Of a stretch of 25,843 nt of DNA, positions 1-7,413 are shown one piece after another. The notes below the pieces were generated by a model. It worked only from the letters and a program-made list of their open reading frames with translations, searched no databases and was not told the DNA's origin. Position 1 is the stretch's first letter. Each line of letters opens with the position of its first letter. The DNA comes from CAWUJT01 sp963922715. Lineage in GTDB: Bacteria > Pseudomonadota > Alphaproteobacteria > Rhodobacterales > Rhodobacteraceae. The stretch covers positions 1 through 25,843 of the forward strand of contig CAWUJT010000019.1 in assembly GCA_963922715.1 (NCBI GenBank). The letters are read 5' to 3'. The position numbers were made by a program, and so were the translations under genes.

Positions 1-8
1 GCTATAGG

Positions 9-2189
9 TCATGCAAGATCAAAGCGATCCAGCATCATCACCTTGGTCCAGGCTTCAATGAATTTTGCAACGAAAGTGCTTTCTGTATCCTCCTGGGCGT
101 AGGCCTCGGACAAGGCGCGCAGTTGTGAATTTGCGCCAAAGATCAGGTCAACACGTGTTGCGCGCCAAGTCTCTTCCCCGGTTTCTCGGTGTTTAGATTG
201 GAAAAGAGTCTCTTGATCATCAATGGGATGCCAGTCAAAGTTCATGTCAAGCACGGTCTTGAGAAAGTCCGTAGATAGCACGCCAATGCGATCGGTGAAA
301 ATGCCCTCTTGTGCGCCATCGACGGTCACACCCAGCACCCGCAGACCGGCCACAAGCACTGTCATTTCCGGCGCGCTCAAGCCCAGAAGTTGTGCACGAT
401 CCACCAGCATTTCTTCTGTAGAAACGTTGTACGCTTGGTCCTGGTAGTTGCGAAAGCCATCGACTTTGGGCTCTAGAACCGCAAAGCCTTCTGTATCCGT
501 TTGCTCTTGCGTGGCATCCACACGTCCCGGCGTGAAGGGAACAGACACGTCGTGCCCGGCTGCTTTGGCCGCCTGCTCAACGCCAACACCGCCCGCGAGC
601 ACAATCAGATCCGCCATAGAGACATCTGCGTCGGAGGCCGCTTGAATACGCTCCAGGGCCGCGAGGACTTTTGCCAACTGTGCCGGTTGGTTCACAGCCC
701 AATCCTTTTGCGGGGAAAGACGAATGCGCGCGCCATTTGCCCCACCACGGTAATCTGAGCCACGATAGGTCGAAGCAGACGCCCAAGCGGTGGACACGAG
801 TTCCGTGACGGACAACCCGCTGTCAGCGATCGCCGCTTTCAGGGCTTCGATTTGGTCAACGCTCAAGGCAGGAGTTTTTGCTGGCGGCAGAGGATCTTGC
901 CAGATGTAATCTGTTTGCGGCACATCCGCACCTTTATAGCGCGCTTTTGGACCCATGTCGCGGTGGATCAATTTGAACCAAGCCTCGGCAAACGCCTGGC
1001 CAAATTCTTCGGGGTTGGCGTGAAAATGGCGGGAGATCTTCTCATAATCCGGATCCATCCGCATTGCCATATCGGCGGTGGTCATCATGATATGGGTTTT
1101 GCCCGCGCCATCGGCTGTGGGGGCCATATCCTCTGCCTTCAGATCTTTGGGCTGCCACTGATGTGCGCCTGCCGGGCTTTTGACCAATTCCCAGTCATAG
1201 CCGAACAGCACATCGAAATATCCCATGTCCCATTGGATTGGATTGGGTGTCCATGCCCCCTCAATCCCAGAGGTGATGGCATCCACGCCCTTGCCAGAGG
1301 CATGTGTACTTACCCACCCCAGGCCCATGTGTGCCATCGGCGCGGCCTCGGGCTCTGGGCCAACCAGATCGGTATCCCCTGCCCCATGGGCTTTGCCAAA
1401 GGTGTGGCCGCCTGCGGTCAAGGCCACGGTTTCATAGTCATTCATGCCCATCCGCGCGAAGGTTTCGCGAATATCACGGGCAGAGGCCAAGGGATCAGGG
1501 TTGCCATCAGGCCCTTCGGGATTGACATAAATCAGCCCCATCTGCACGGCGGCCAGCGGCATCGCAAGCTCTCGATCACCAGAGTAACGCTGATTTTCCA
1601 ACCAGCCGCCCTCTGGCCCCCAATAGATGTCTTCTTCAGGTTCCCAGATATCGCTACGCCCGCCGCCGAAGCCAACAGTTTTCAGCCCCATATCTTCAAT
1701 CGCCACGTTGCCCGCAAGCACCAGCAGATCGGCCCAGGATATTTTGTTGCCGTATTTTTGTTTGACAGGCCAGAGCAAACGGCGGGCTTTGTCCAAGTTG
1801 CCATTATCCGGCCAGCTGTTCAAAGGCGCGAAGCGTTGCGCGCCCGTAGAGCCCCCGCCCCGCCCGTCAGCTGTACGATAGGTGCCAGCGGCATGCCACG
1901 ACATGCGGATAAAGAACGGCCCGTAGTGTCCGTAATCGGCGGGCCACCAGTCTTGGCTGTCGCGCATCAAGGCTTTCAGATCTGTTTTCAAAGCTTCAAG
2001 ATCGAGCTTTTCGAATTCTTTGGGATAATTCAATGCGCCGCCAAACGGATCGGATTGCTTGCTATGTTGGTGCAAAATCTTCAAGTTCAGCTGATTGGGC
2101 CACCATTCCTTGTTGGATTGCACTGCATTTGTGGCATGGGTTGAGCCGCCGTGCATGACGGGGCAAACACCAGTTGGATTTCCGTCCAT
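9..2189 (-). CDS. katG: Catalase-peroxidase KatG
   Basis: Bifunctional heme enzyme that destroys hydrogen peroxide by catalase and peroxidase chemistry, a soluble oxidative-stress defence. The 726-residue product has the usual two-domain KatG length. Seen in the sequence: the distal heme-pocket triad Arg95, Trp98 and His99 in FFIRMSWHAAGTYR; Tyr221 and Met247, which by family knowledge form the Trp-Tyr-Met crosslinked cofactor needed for catalase activity; and the proximal heme ligand His262 in GGHTFGKAHG. A degenerate second peroxidase-like domain fills roughly residues 430-726. The ATG start is preceded by GAGG about ten bases upstream. The gene stands alone, with its promoter side facing the tmRNA gene. 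No adjacent oxyR is present, but an inverted repeat lies about 30 bases upstream. Nothing looks broken. Confidence 0.98.
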   Translation of the reverse strand: MDGNPTGVCPVMHGGSTHATNAVQSNKEWWPNQLNLKILHQHSKQSDPFGGALNYPKEFEKLDLEALKTDLKALMRDSQDWWPADYGHYGPFFIRMSWHAAGTYRTADGRGGGSTGAQRFAPLNSWPDNGNLDKARRLLWPVKQKYGNKISWADLLVLAGNVAIEDMGLKTVGFGGGRSDIWEPEEDIYWGPEGGWLENQRYSGDRELAMPLAAVQMGLIYVNPEGPDGNPDPLASARDIRETFARMGMNDYETVALTAGGHTFGKAHGAGDTDLVGPEPEAAPMAHMGLGWVSTHASGKGVDAITSGIEGAWTPNPIQWDMGYFDVLFGYDWELVKSPAGAHQWQPKDLKAEDMAPTADGAGKTHIMMTTADMAMRMDPDYEKISRHFHANPEEFGQAFAEAWFKLIHRDMGPKARYKGADVPQTDYIWQDPLPPAKTPALSVDQIEALKAAIADSGLSVTELVSTAWASASTYRGSDYRGGANGARIRLSPQKDWAVNQPAQLAKVLAALERIQAASDADVSMADLIVLAGGVGVEQAAKAAGHDVSVPFTPGRVDATQEQTDTEGFAVLEPKVDGFRNYQDQAYNVSTEEMLVDRAQLLGLSAPEMTVLVAGLRVLGVTVDGAQEGIFTDRIGVLSTDFLKTVLDMNFDWHPIDDQETLFQSKHRETGEETWRATRVDLIFGANSQLRALSEAYAQEDTESTFVAKFIEAWTKVMMLDRFDLA

Positions 2190-2219
2190 AATTTCGATCC
2201 TCTTTCTGAAAAAACCTAT

Positions 2220-2236
2220 TTTGACAGTTAGTCAAA
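2220..2236. promoter_or_regulatory. Inverted repeat upstream of katG, candidate operator
   Basis: Perfect 6-base inverted repeat TTTGAC-N5-GTCAAA, about 30 bases upstream of the katG start codon. TTGAC on the katG strand could also act as a -35 element. The spacing and symmetry fit a dimeric regulator. It does not match the classic OxyR layout (ATAG-N7-CTAT), and the 5-base spacer differs from the 4-base spacer of FNR-type sites. The regulator is unknown. Confidence 0.35.
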
Positions 2237-2274
2237 TTTTCGCGGGCATCAATGGGAGAAAACGAAGGTTTCCA

Positions 2275-2302
2275 TTGAAATTTCTTCGCCCATGGTTTAA
2301 GT
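2275..2302 (+). promoter_or_regulatory. Weak candidate promoter for tmRNA
   Basis: TTGAAA at 2275-2280, a 16-base spacer and TTAAGT at 2297-2302 sit just ahead of the expected 5' end of the acceptor piece. The -10 match is poor. The call rests mainly on position, because a separate promoter must exist for this strand. Confidence 0.25.
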
Positions 2303-2309
2303 GAAAAAT

Positions 2310-2625
2310 GTCTTGAAAAAGACTATGGCGATAAACGCGCTCGTAATACGCGGCTCGGACCCGGGGGCGGTACCCGGCGGCTCCACCATCATCTGGTCAT
2401 TTGGCGGATCATGGGGCCGAAATAGGATCGACGGACGTCTAAAGGGGTTAGCTTTCGCTCGGCTGGGCGCCACCGATATCGGCCCAAGCATGAATAGTTG
2501 CAAATGACAACCGTGCTCCGGTCGCGCTCGCTGCTTAATGCAGTTCGCAAGATCGAAATCTTGAAGCCCTAACCTATTGCAAGGCTAGGCGGGGTTGGCT
2601 GGCACCTGGCAACAGAAGCCAGCAC
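2310..2625 (+). ncRNA. ssrA: Transfer-messenger RNA, circularly permuted two-piece form
   Basis: tmRNA rescues stalled ribosomes and tags the unfinished protein for proteolysis. The alpha-proteobacterial gene is permuted: the acceptor piece comes first and the coding piece second, and processing removes the segment between them. Seen here: a T-arm-like hairpin at 2361-2377 (CCGGG/CCCGG with a 7-base loop); the 3' acceptor strand CGGCTCC at 2378-2384, then A and an encoded CCA ending at 2388; a 24-base intervening segment; and the coding-piece 5' end at 2413, whose GGGGCCG forms seven pairs with the acceptor strand (one G-U). The conserved GGATCGACGG follows. The tag frame begins at the GCA resume codon at 2500 and reads ANDNRAPVALAA, with TAA at 2536-2538. 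Downstream hairpins lie at 2549-2562 (CGAA loop) and 2598-2623. Both outer ends are estimates. Confidence 0.95.
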
Positions 2626-2636
2626 TTCATTTTATA

Positions 2637-4646
2637 TCAATGCACAAGAGCTTCTTCATTTTCGATGACGTACTCAGCTGCGTAATCGTTGTCTTGAGGT
2701 TGTGATAGGTTTTCATCTAGAATTGTCTCGCCTAAAGGTGTGTAGCCTGCCCCTAAAGAATTTAAAATATCGGCCCCATTTAAATAGGTGGATTCAATAT
2801 TTGCCCGGGGCAATACATCCGATATCAAAAGATGCGGACAATTCTGTATGGAAATACGGCGGAAGTATATTTCTTCACCAACTTCGAAATAGCTGCCGGA
2901 TGTATATAATTCTGTGTTGCCGCCAATGAACTTGAGGCCACTGGCATAAACACTGTGGAAATTTGCTTGGGATTTTGGATCATTCTTATATAAATTATGC
3001 CAATCGCTATCAACTGAAACCACCTGTTCGTTAAACACAAAGTCATCTAGTCCTAATAAGTAAGAGTTGAAATGATCGTTTCCATCACACCAATCCGGCG
3101 TGCCTAAGTTGAGCGTGATATTGATAAAATTACGATCATCGAAATCGGCATATGTTCTTGGTGTTCGTGTTTGGTGATTGCGTCGTGCCCATGTATTTCC
3201 AAGCCCATCCTCATATACAAAGTAAGTGCACTCAGCCACATCAGCGCATCGTTCGTCATAGGCATCGTGGTCATTCCTGGAATTTTTGTTTAATGCAAAA
3301 ATGAAACTATTTTGTAAGTTTAAAATATGGTCATAGTTTGCCCAAGTCCACTCATATTGATCATCTAGCGGAGCACCACTGCCAAAGGAAATAGATCCTC
3401 TGGCCATAAGAACCACATTCTTTGCATCAAATGATCCCGTATCTGCTTTGCTGAATGTTCCGCTTGTGCTGCCCGTGTAATTTATGTCTCCGTATGCCAA
3501 GACAATTATATTATCTTCCAGACGCGATATATTTACTGTCCCAAAATTCTGATCAAAAATATATACATTAAAGCATGTATATTCGGGAATGATTGCCCTT
3601 GGCAGAATGCCATGGCCTTGGCTCGTCGCAAGAATTTGATATTGCTCAAAATGGTCTTTGCACATTATCCATTGTGCCCATTGATTTATGCCATTGATTT
3701 CAAGACTAGCCCCCCCTGTCCAAGGATACGTATAGCTTATAGAATTGCTATTTTTGTTATCTTTTGTGTCTTCAATGTAATTGAAAATTCCATTGAAATA
3801 TTCTTGGATTTGCCAATAAAAAATAGTTTCGATGAATCTTTCCTCTGTGATGAGTTCTAATTCAGTCATATTATTTATTTTAGAGTCTGAGGTTATGAAT
3901 AGTGGATCCAAATCATTGAGATGAGCCCGCCCAGATTTGCTCAGACTGATATTGTCCCCACCATTGTTGCTATCAGGGGCGACAAAAAACCCCATTTTTT
4001 CAGCCGGATCACTCCCATCATACATATCGATACCATTATTTCGATTTGTGTGGATACAATGAGTTGGATAAGGGGCATTGCTGATACTGGGATCTTCTGT
4101 CTGCATATTAAGAGATAAAGTGCCAAAATGCCCATGCGTGATAAACGTTGTATCGTTGCCGCACGTCGAGATTAAAGGTTCTTTGACAGAACCGACTTCT
4201 AATGCATAGACAGTCTCCGCACTTACATCAAAACTGTCTAAACCAACGAATTGGAAGAAATATTGGTAAAGCGCGTTGTCGTCTAAGGCATTCGCAAAGA
4301 CATGTACCGCGTCAAATTCAGTTAGATTTTCTGTCATTGTCGGTGGTGTTGCATCCGCATCGTATTGGCCAAATACAATATCGTCAGCTGTTAAATACGC
4401 GCTGCTTCCCATAATTTCTGCGGCAACGGCCACTCCCGCAGCTTTCGCTTTTGCGATATCTTTTGTGCGTGCATATTCAGCAGATACAGCCATACCTGCC
4501 GTATCTGCTGCCGATTGCAGACCCGCTTGAAATGAGAATGTGCGGGCTATGTCAGCTGCAATTGCAACAAAGCATATTGCGATAAGAGACCAAAACAAAC
4601 CAAGTATGTTGGCGTCGCCATCTGTTTTTTCTATGAACCGTTGCAT
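2637..4646 (-). CDS. TadG-like membrane-anchored protein (Flp pilus-related)
   Basis: Product of 669 residues. The N-terminus is a short basic stretch, then one hydrophobic segment (ILGLFWSLIAICFVAIAADI, about residues 15-34), then QSAADTAGMAVSA. This is the arrangement of the Tad/TadG family (N-terminal pseudopilin-like helix with an alanine-rich continuation). The remaining ~600 residues should lie outside the membrane, are rich in Asn, Asp, Tyr and Ser, contain several cysteines, and show no motif I recognise. ATG at 4646 is preferred over an in-frame TTG at 4658 because GAGG sits six bases before the ATG. Its upstream partner encodes a similar small anchored protein 54 bases away, so the two are probably co-transcribed. 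The DNA is clearly AT-richer than its neighbours, suggesting foreign origin. No other tad genes are in the window, so a pilus role is inference. Confidence 0.6.
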   Translation of the reverse strand: MQRFIEKTDGDANILGLFWSLIAICFVAIAADIARTFSFQAGLQSAADTAGMAVSAEYARTKDIAKAKAAGVAVAAEIMGSSAYLTADDIVFGQYDADATPPTMTENLTEFDAVHVFANALDDNALYQYFFQFVGLDSFDVSAETVYALEVGSVKEPLISTCGNDTTFITHGHFGTLSLNMQTEDPSISNAPYPTHCIHTNRNNGIDMYDGSDPAEKMGFFVAPDSNNGGDNISLSKSGRAHLNDLDPLFITSDSKINNMTELELITEERFIETIFYWQIQEYFNGIFNYIEDTKDNKNSNSISYTYPWTGGASLEINGINQWAQWIMCKDHFEQYQILATSQGHGILPRAIIPEYTCFNVYIFDQNFGTVNISRLEDNIIVLAYGDINYTGSTSGTFSKADTGSFDAKNVVLMARGSISFGSGAPLDDQYEWTWANYDHILNLQNSFIFALNKNSRNDHDAYDERCADVAECTYFVYEDGLGNTWARRNHQTRTPRTYADFDDRNFINITLNLGTPDWCDGNDHFNSYLLGLDDFVFNEQVVSVDSDWHNLYKNDPKSQANFHSVYASGLKFIGGNTELYTSGSYFEVGEEIYFRRISIQNCPHLLISDVLPRANIESTYLNGADILNSLGAGYTPLGETILDENLSQPQDNDYAAEYVIENEEALVH

Positions 4647-4700
4647 TCTAAACCTCAAATTTTAAATCTGGCTTTTACCGCGATACCGATAGATATGACA

Positions 4701-5300
4701 TTAAATTGGGGGATCGCCATAATAGTCATCATTTTGTGCACTGTTTGCTTCAATTTTATCTGGCACAACAACCGCTGCTTTAACATAAGCCGGGCTCAAC
4801 CCCATAACTGAAGTTAACAGACCAATAGAACTTGCATCCAAATACACATAAGTCCAAATGTAATTGTCGCCCGAAACATAAGAGCCGTCTTCTATGAATT
4901 GGACCGTATAGTCATCTTCATTAGCAAAATAAAGCCCTTTGACATTTTCAAAATCGATATGATTATATGTATAGGGAATATAACCATTGTAATAACAATT
5001 GTCGTAAACCTCATAACCCGTATGAGGTGGATTAGGATCAATAATTGTTGCTGTATAGCAATAACACCCTTCTGGAATTGTGACAGTTAAATCGTTTCCA
5101 TTAAATGCCGCACAGGCATCGTCAGACACTTCCAAATCACTGTCTATATCTACAAACGTGCCTAATGCGTAGAGCCTTGAAAAATCCCGTGCCGCGTTTT
5201 GAGCTTCCATCTTTGCGTTGTAAAGAATTGATGCATCCCATCCCATAAGAGCAATTGAAACAAACACAAATGCCCATAAACTATTCATCGCTGATGTCAT
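4701..5300 (-). CDS. Small pseudopilin-like membrane protein, possibly TadE-like
   Basis: Product of 199 residues with an N-terminal hydrophobic helix (NSLWAFVFVSIALMGWDASI) followed by KMEAQNAARDFSRLYALG. This recalls TadE/TadG minor pseudopilins, but the canonical glutamate of TadE is not evident. The exported part is short, acidic and remarkably tyrosine-rich, with a CYCY cluster and a further cysteine nearby. Start choice: ATG at 5300 has GAGG ten bases upstream, and that site shares the string GAGGTTTAGA with the start of the downstream gene. An in-frame ATG at 5345 would add 15 residues but has no visible ribosome-binding site. It sits first in a two-gene AT-rich unit. The family assignment is tentative. 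Confidence 0.5.
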   Translation of the reverse strand: MTSAMNSLWAFVFVSIALMGWDASILYNAKMEAQNAARDFSRLYALGTFVDIDSDLEVSDDACAAFNGNDLTVTIPEGCYCYTATIIDPNPPHTGYEVYDNCYYNGYIPYTYNHIDFENVKGLYFANEDDYTVQFIEDGSYVSGDNYIWTYVYLDASSIGLLTSVMGLSPAYVKAAVVVPDKIEANSAQNDDYYGDPPI

Positions 5301-5354
5301 CTGTTCTAAACCTCGGCAAAAAGATGAGACTTTGTAGGCCTCCATAAATACTGA

Positions 5355-5387
5355 TTATGGCTATTTTATGGTGTTTTATGGCTATTT
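5355..5387. repeat. 21-base-spaced direct repeats upstream of the Tad-like pair
   Basis: TTATGGCTATTT occurs at 5355-5366 and again, perfectly, at 5376-5387, with a partial TTTTATGG between them. The 21-base period equals two helical turns, as expected for co-operative binding of a regulator on one face of DNA. The repeats lie 55-90 bases upstream of the preferred start of the 4701-5300 gene, in the divergent region shared with sspB. Confidence 0.45.
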
Positions 5388-5464
5388 GTTCGAAATCCTC
5401 TGTTGACTATGCTGCAATCACACACACCACGTAATTACGGTCTATCATTGTGCCTGTGATTGGG

Positions 5465-5470
5465 TATAAT
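5465..5470 (+). promoter_or_regulatory. Candidate -10 box for sspB
   Basis: A perfect TATAAT lies 26 bases before the sspB ATG. No good -35 hexamer is found at the usual distance, so this is only a candidate promoter element. Confidence 0.4.
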
Positions 5471-5496
5471 ATTCTGAAACTAACGGTTCTGACAAA

Positions 5497-5943
5497 ATGC
5501 GCGAAACAATCGATTATGGTGCTTTGATGCATACGGCTATGCGTGATGTGATTGCGCAAGTGCTTCAAAATGTTTCACAATACGGGTTGCCGGGCAATCA
5601 TCACTTTTTCATCACGTTTGACACACAGCATCCCGGAGTGCATCTTTCGGACACGCTTCGGGAAAAATATCCCGATGAGATGACGATTGTCTTACAGCAT
5701 GAATTTTACGATCTCACAGTGACCAAAGACGTTCTGTCCGTGTCTTTGAGTTTTTCAAACACTGAAGAGAAATTGAGAATTCCCTTGACGGCCCTTAAAA
5801 CCTTTGTCGATCCAAGCGTCGAATTCGGATTGCGCTTTGAAACAGTGGCCCATGAAACGACACAGACGTCCGATGAAGCCGCGGAACCCCCCAAAACAGA
5901 GGCGGAAATTGTGCAATTGGATCGCTTCCGAAAGGGCGACTGA
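5497..5943 (+). CDS. sspB: SspB-family ClpXP adaptor (alpha-proteobacterial type)
   Basis: Adaptor that tethers ssrA-tagged proteins to the ClpXP protease in the cytoplasm. The 148-residue product matches the alpha-type SspB pattern: an N-terminal helix (IDYGALMHTAMRDV), then GLPGNHHFFITF (residues 30-41), PGV, YPDEMTIVLQHEFYDL (59-73), and DPSVEFGLRF (105-114). A variable linker follows, and the tail EIVQLDRFRKG resembles the C-terminal motif that docks SspB on the ClpX N-domain. The gene is divergent from the Tad-like pair and runs the same way as fumC 62 bases downstream. The tmRNA gene that encodes its substrate tag lies only about 3 kb to the left. No strong Shine-Dalgarno precedes the ATG. 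Confidence 0.93.
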   Translation: MRETIDYGALMHTAMRDVIAQVLQNVSQYGLPGNHHFFITFDTQHPGVHLSDTLREKYPDEMTIVLQHEFYDLTVTKDVLSVSLSFSNTEEKLRIPLTALKTFVDPSVEFGLRFETVAHETTQTSDEAAEPPKTEAEIVQLDRFRKGD

Positions 5944-6005
5944 TTGTGTCCTGGCCGATCTGGACGTAAGAGGCTTGCAGAGTATGACCACAAGAGGATG
6001 GCAGA

Positions 6006-7409
6006 ATGGCCGATCTACGTACAGAAACCGATAGCTTTGGCCCCATCGACGTGCCCGCCGATAAATACTGGGGGGCGCAAACACAACGCTCGATTGAGAA
6101 TTTTCCCATCGGGTGGGAGCGTCAACCGATGGCCTTGATCCGTGCTTTGGGGGTCATAAAAATGGCCTGCGCGCGCGCGAATACAGCTCGGGGTCTGTTA
6201 GCCCCTGCCCTGGGTGCGGCCATCCAGACCGCGGCGCAAGAGGTGGTTGACGGGGCGCTTGATGATCATTTTCCCCTTGTGGTGTGGCAGACAGGCTCGG
6301 GCACACAATCGAACATGAATGCCAATGAGGTGATCGCAAACCGCGCGATTGAACTGATGGATGGTGTGGTGGGGTCCAAGGTGCCGGTGCACCCTAACGA
6401 TCACTGCAATATGGGGCAAAGCTCAAACGACACGTTTCCCACCGCCATGCATATTGCCACAGCTATGATGGTGCGGGATCACTTGATCCCGGCCCTAACA
6501 AAACTCGCCACCGCACTGGAGACGAAAGCCGAGAGTTTCAAATCGATTATCAAAATTGGCCGGACCCATACAATGGATGCGACCCCCTTGACGCTCGGGC
6601 AAGAATTTTCTGGCTACGCCCATCAAGTTCAGATGGGCATTGAGCGGATCAAAACCGCCCTGCCCCGCATTTATGAACTCGCCCAAGGCGGAACAGCCGT
6701 GGGCACAGGCTTGAACACACCTGAGGGCTGGGCCGCGGAAGTGGCAGAATATATGGCCGAAATCACCGATTTGCCTTTGGCAACGGCCCCAAATAAGTTT
6801 GAAGCGCTGGCAGCCCATGATGCGATGGTGGAAATGTCAGGGGCGTGCCGAGCCGTGGCCGCAAGCCTTTTTAAAATCGCCAATGACATCCGTCTGTTAG
6901 GCTCTGGCCCCCGCTGTGGGCTGGGAGAGCTGATCTTGCCCGAGAACGAGCCTGGCTCATCGATCATGCCGGGTAAGGTAAACCCTACACAATGCGAAGC
7001 CCTAACCCAAGTTTGTGCGCATGTTTTTGGCAATGATGCGGCCGTAGGTTTTGCGGGCAGCCAAGGACATTTTGAACTCAATGTCTACAAACCAATGATG
7101 GCCTACAATGTGCTGCAATCTATCCAACTGTTAAGTGATGCCGCCGTGTCGTTTACCGATAACTGCGTGGCCGGGCTTCAAGCCAATGAAGACCGCATTG
7201 CAAAGATTATGCGGGAAAGTTTAATGCTGGTCACAGCTCTGGCGCCAAAGATTGGTTACGATAATGCCACAACAGTTGCGAAAACCGCCCATAAGAACGG
7301 CACGACCCTCAAGGAAGAAGCCGTGGCCTTGGGTTTTGTCGATGAAGACACATTTGATAAGATTGTCCGCCCAGAAACCATGATCGGCCCACGTAAAAAC
7401 CAGGTATAA
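6006..7409 (+). CDS. fumC: Class II fumarate hydratase
   Basis: Interconverts fumarate and L-malate in the TCA cycle; the class II enzyme is an iron-independent cytosolic homotetramer. The product is 467 residues, the normal length. Visible hallmarks: TGSGTQSNMNANEVI (about 96-110); the catalytic histidine His188 in GRTHTMD; and the superfamily signature GSSIMPGKVNPTQCE (317-331) containing catalytic Ser318. The sequence is full length and without gaps. The ATG is preceded by AAGAGG about nine bases upstream. It follows sspB on the same strand and converges with the Hint gene, whose stop codon lies four bases beyond its own, leaving no room for a classical terminator between them. Confidence 0.98.
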   Translation: MADLRTETDSFGPIDVPADKYWGAQTQRSIENFPIGWERQPMALIRALGVIKMACARANTARGLLAPALGAAIQTAAQEVVDGALDDHFPLVVWQTGSGTQSNMNANEVIANRAIELMDGVVGSKVPVHPNDHCNMGQSSNDTFPTAMHIATAMMVRDHLIPALTKLATALETKAESFKSIIKIGRTHTMDATPLTLGQEFSGYAHQVQMGIERIKTALPRIYELAQGGTAVGTGLNTPEGWAAEVAEYMAEITDLPLATAPNKFEALAAHDAMVEMSGACRAVAASLFKIANDIRLLGSGPRCGLGELILPENEPGSSIMPGKVNPTQCEALTQVCAHVFGNDAAVGFAGSQGHFELNVYKPMMAYNVLQSIQLLSDAAVSFTDNCVAGLQANEDRIAKIMRESLMLVTALAPKIGYDNATTVAKTAHKNGTTLKEEAVALGFVDEDTFDKIVRPETMIGPRKNQV

Positions 7410-7413
7410 TCAC

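Noticed and set aside
852..2144. 430-codon open frame on the plus strand opposite katG
   Set aside because: It is fully antisense to a complete katG with all catalytic residues and resembles no family. Long antisense frames are expected in GC-rich codon-biased genes.
2297..2507. 68-codon open frames on both strands (2297-2503 minus, 2301-2507 plus)
   Set aside because: Both are translations of the tmRNA gene and its complement; the minus-strand VEPPGTAPGSEP-type peptide is the complement of the acceptor piece.
2598..2636. Hairpin 2598-2623 as a rho-independent terminator of the tmRNA
   Set aside because: The stem is good but no T-run follows; it is better explained as part of the tmRNA's own 3' structure.
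2610..5497. Attachment-site duplication flanking the AT-rich Tad-like pair
   Set aside because: I looked for a copy of the ssrA 3' end near 5345-5497 and found none, and there is no integrase, so mobility is not demonstrated.
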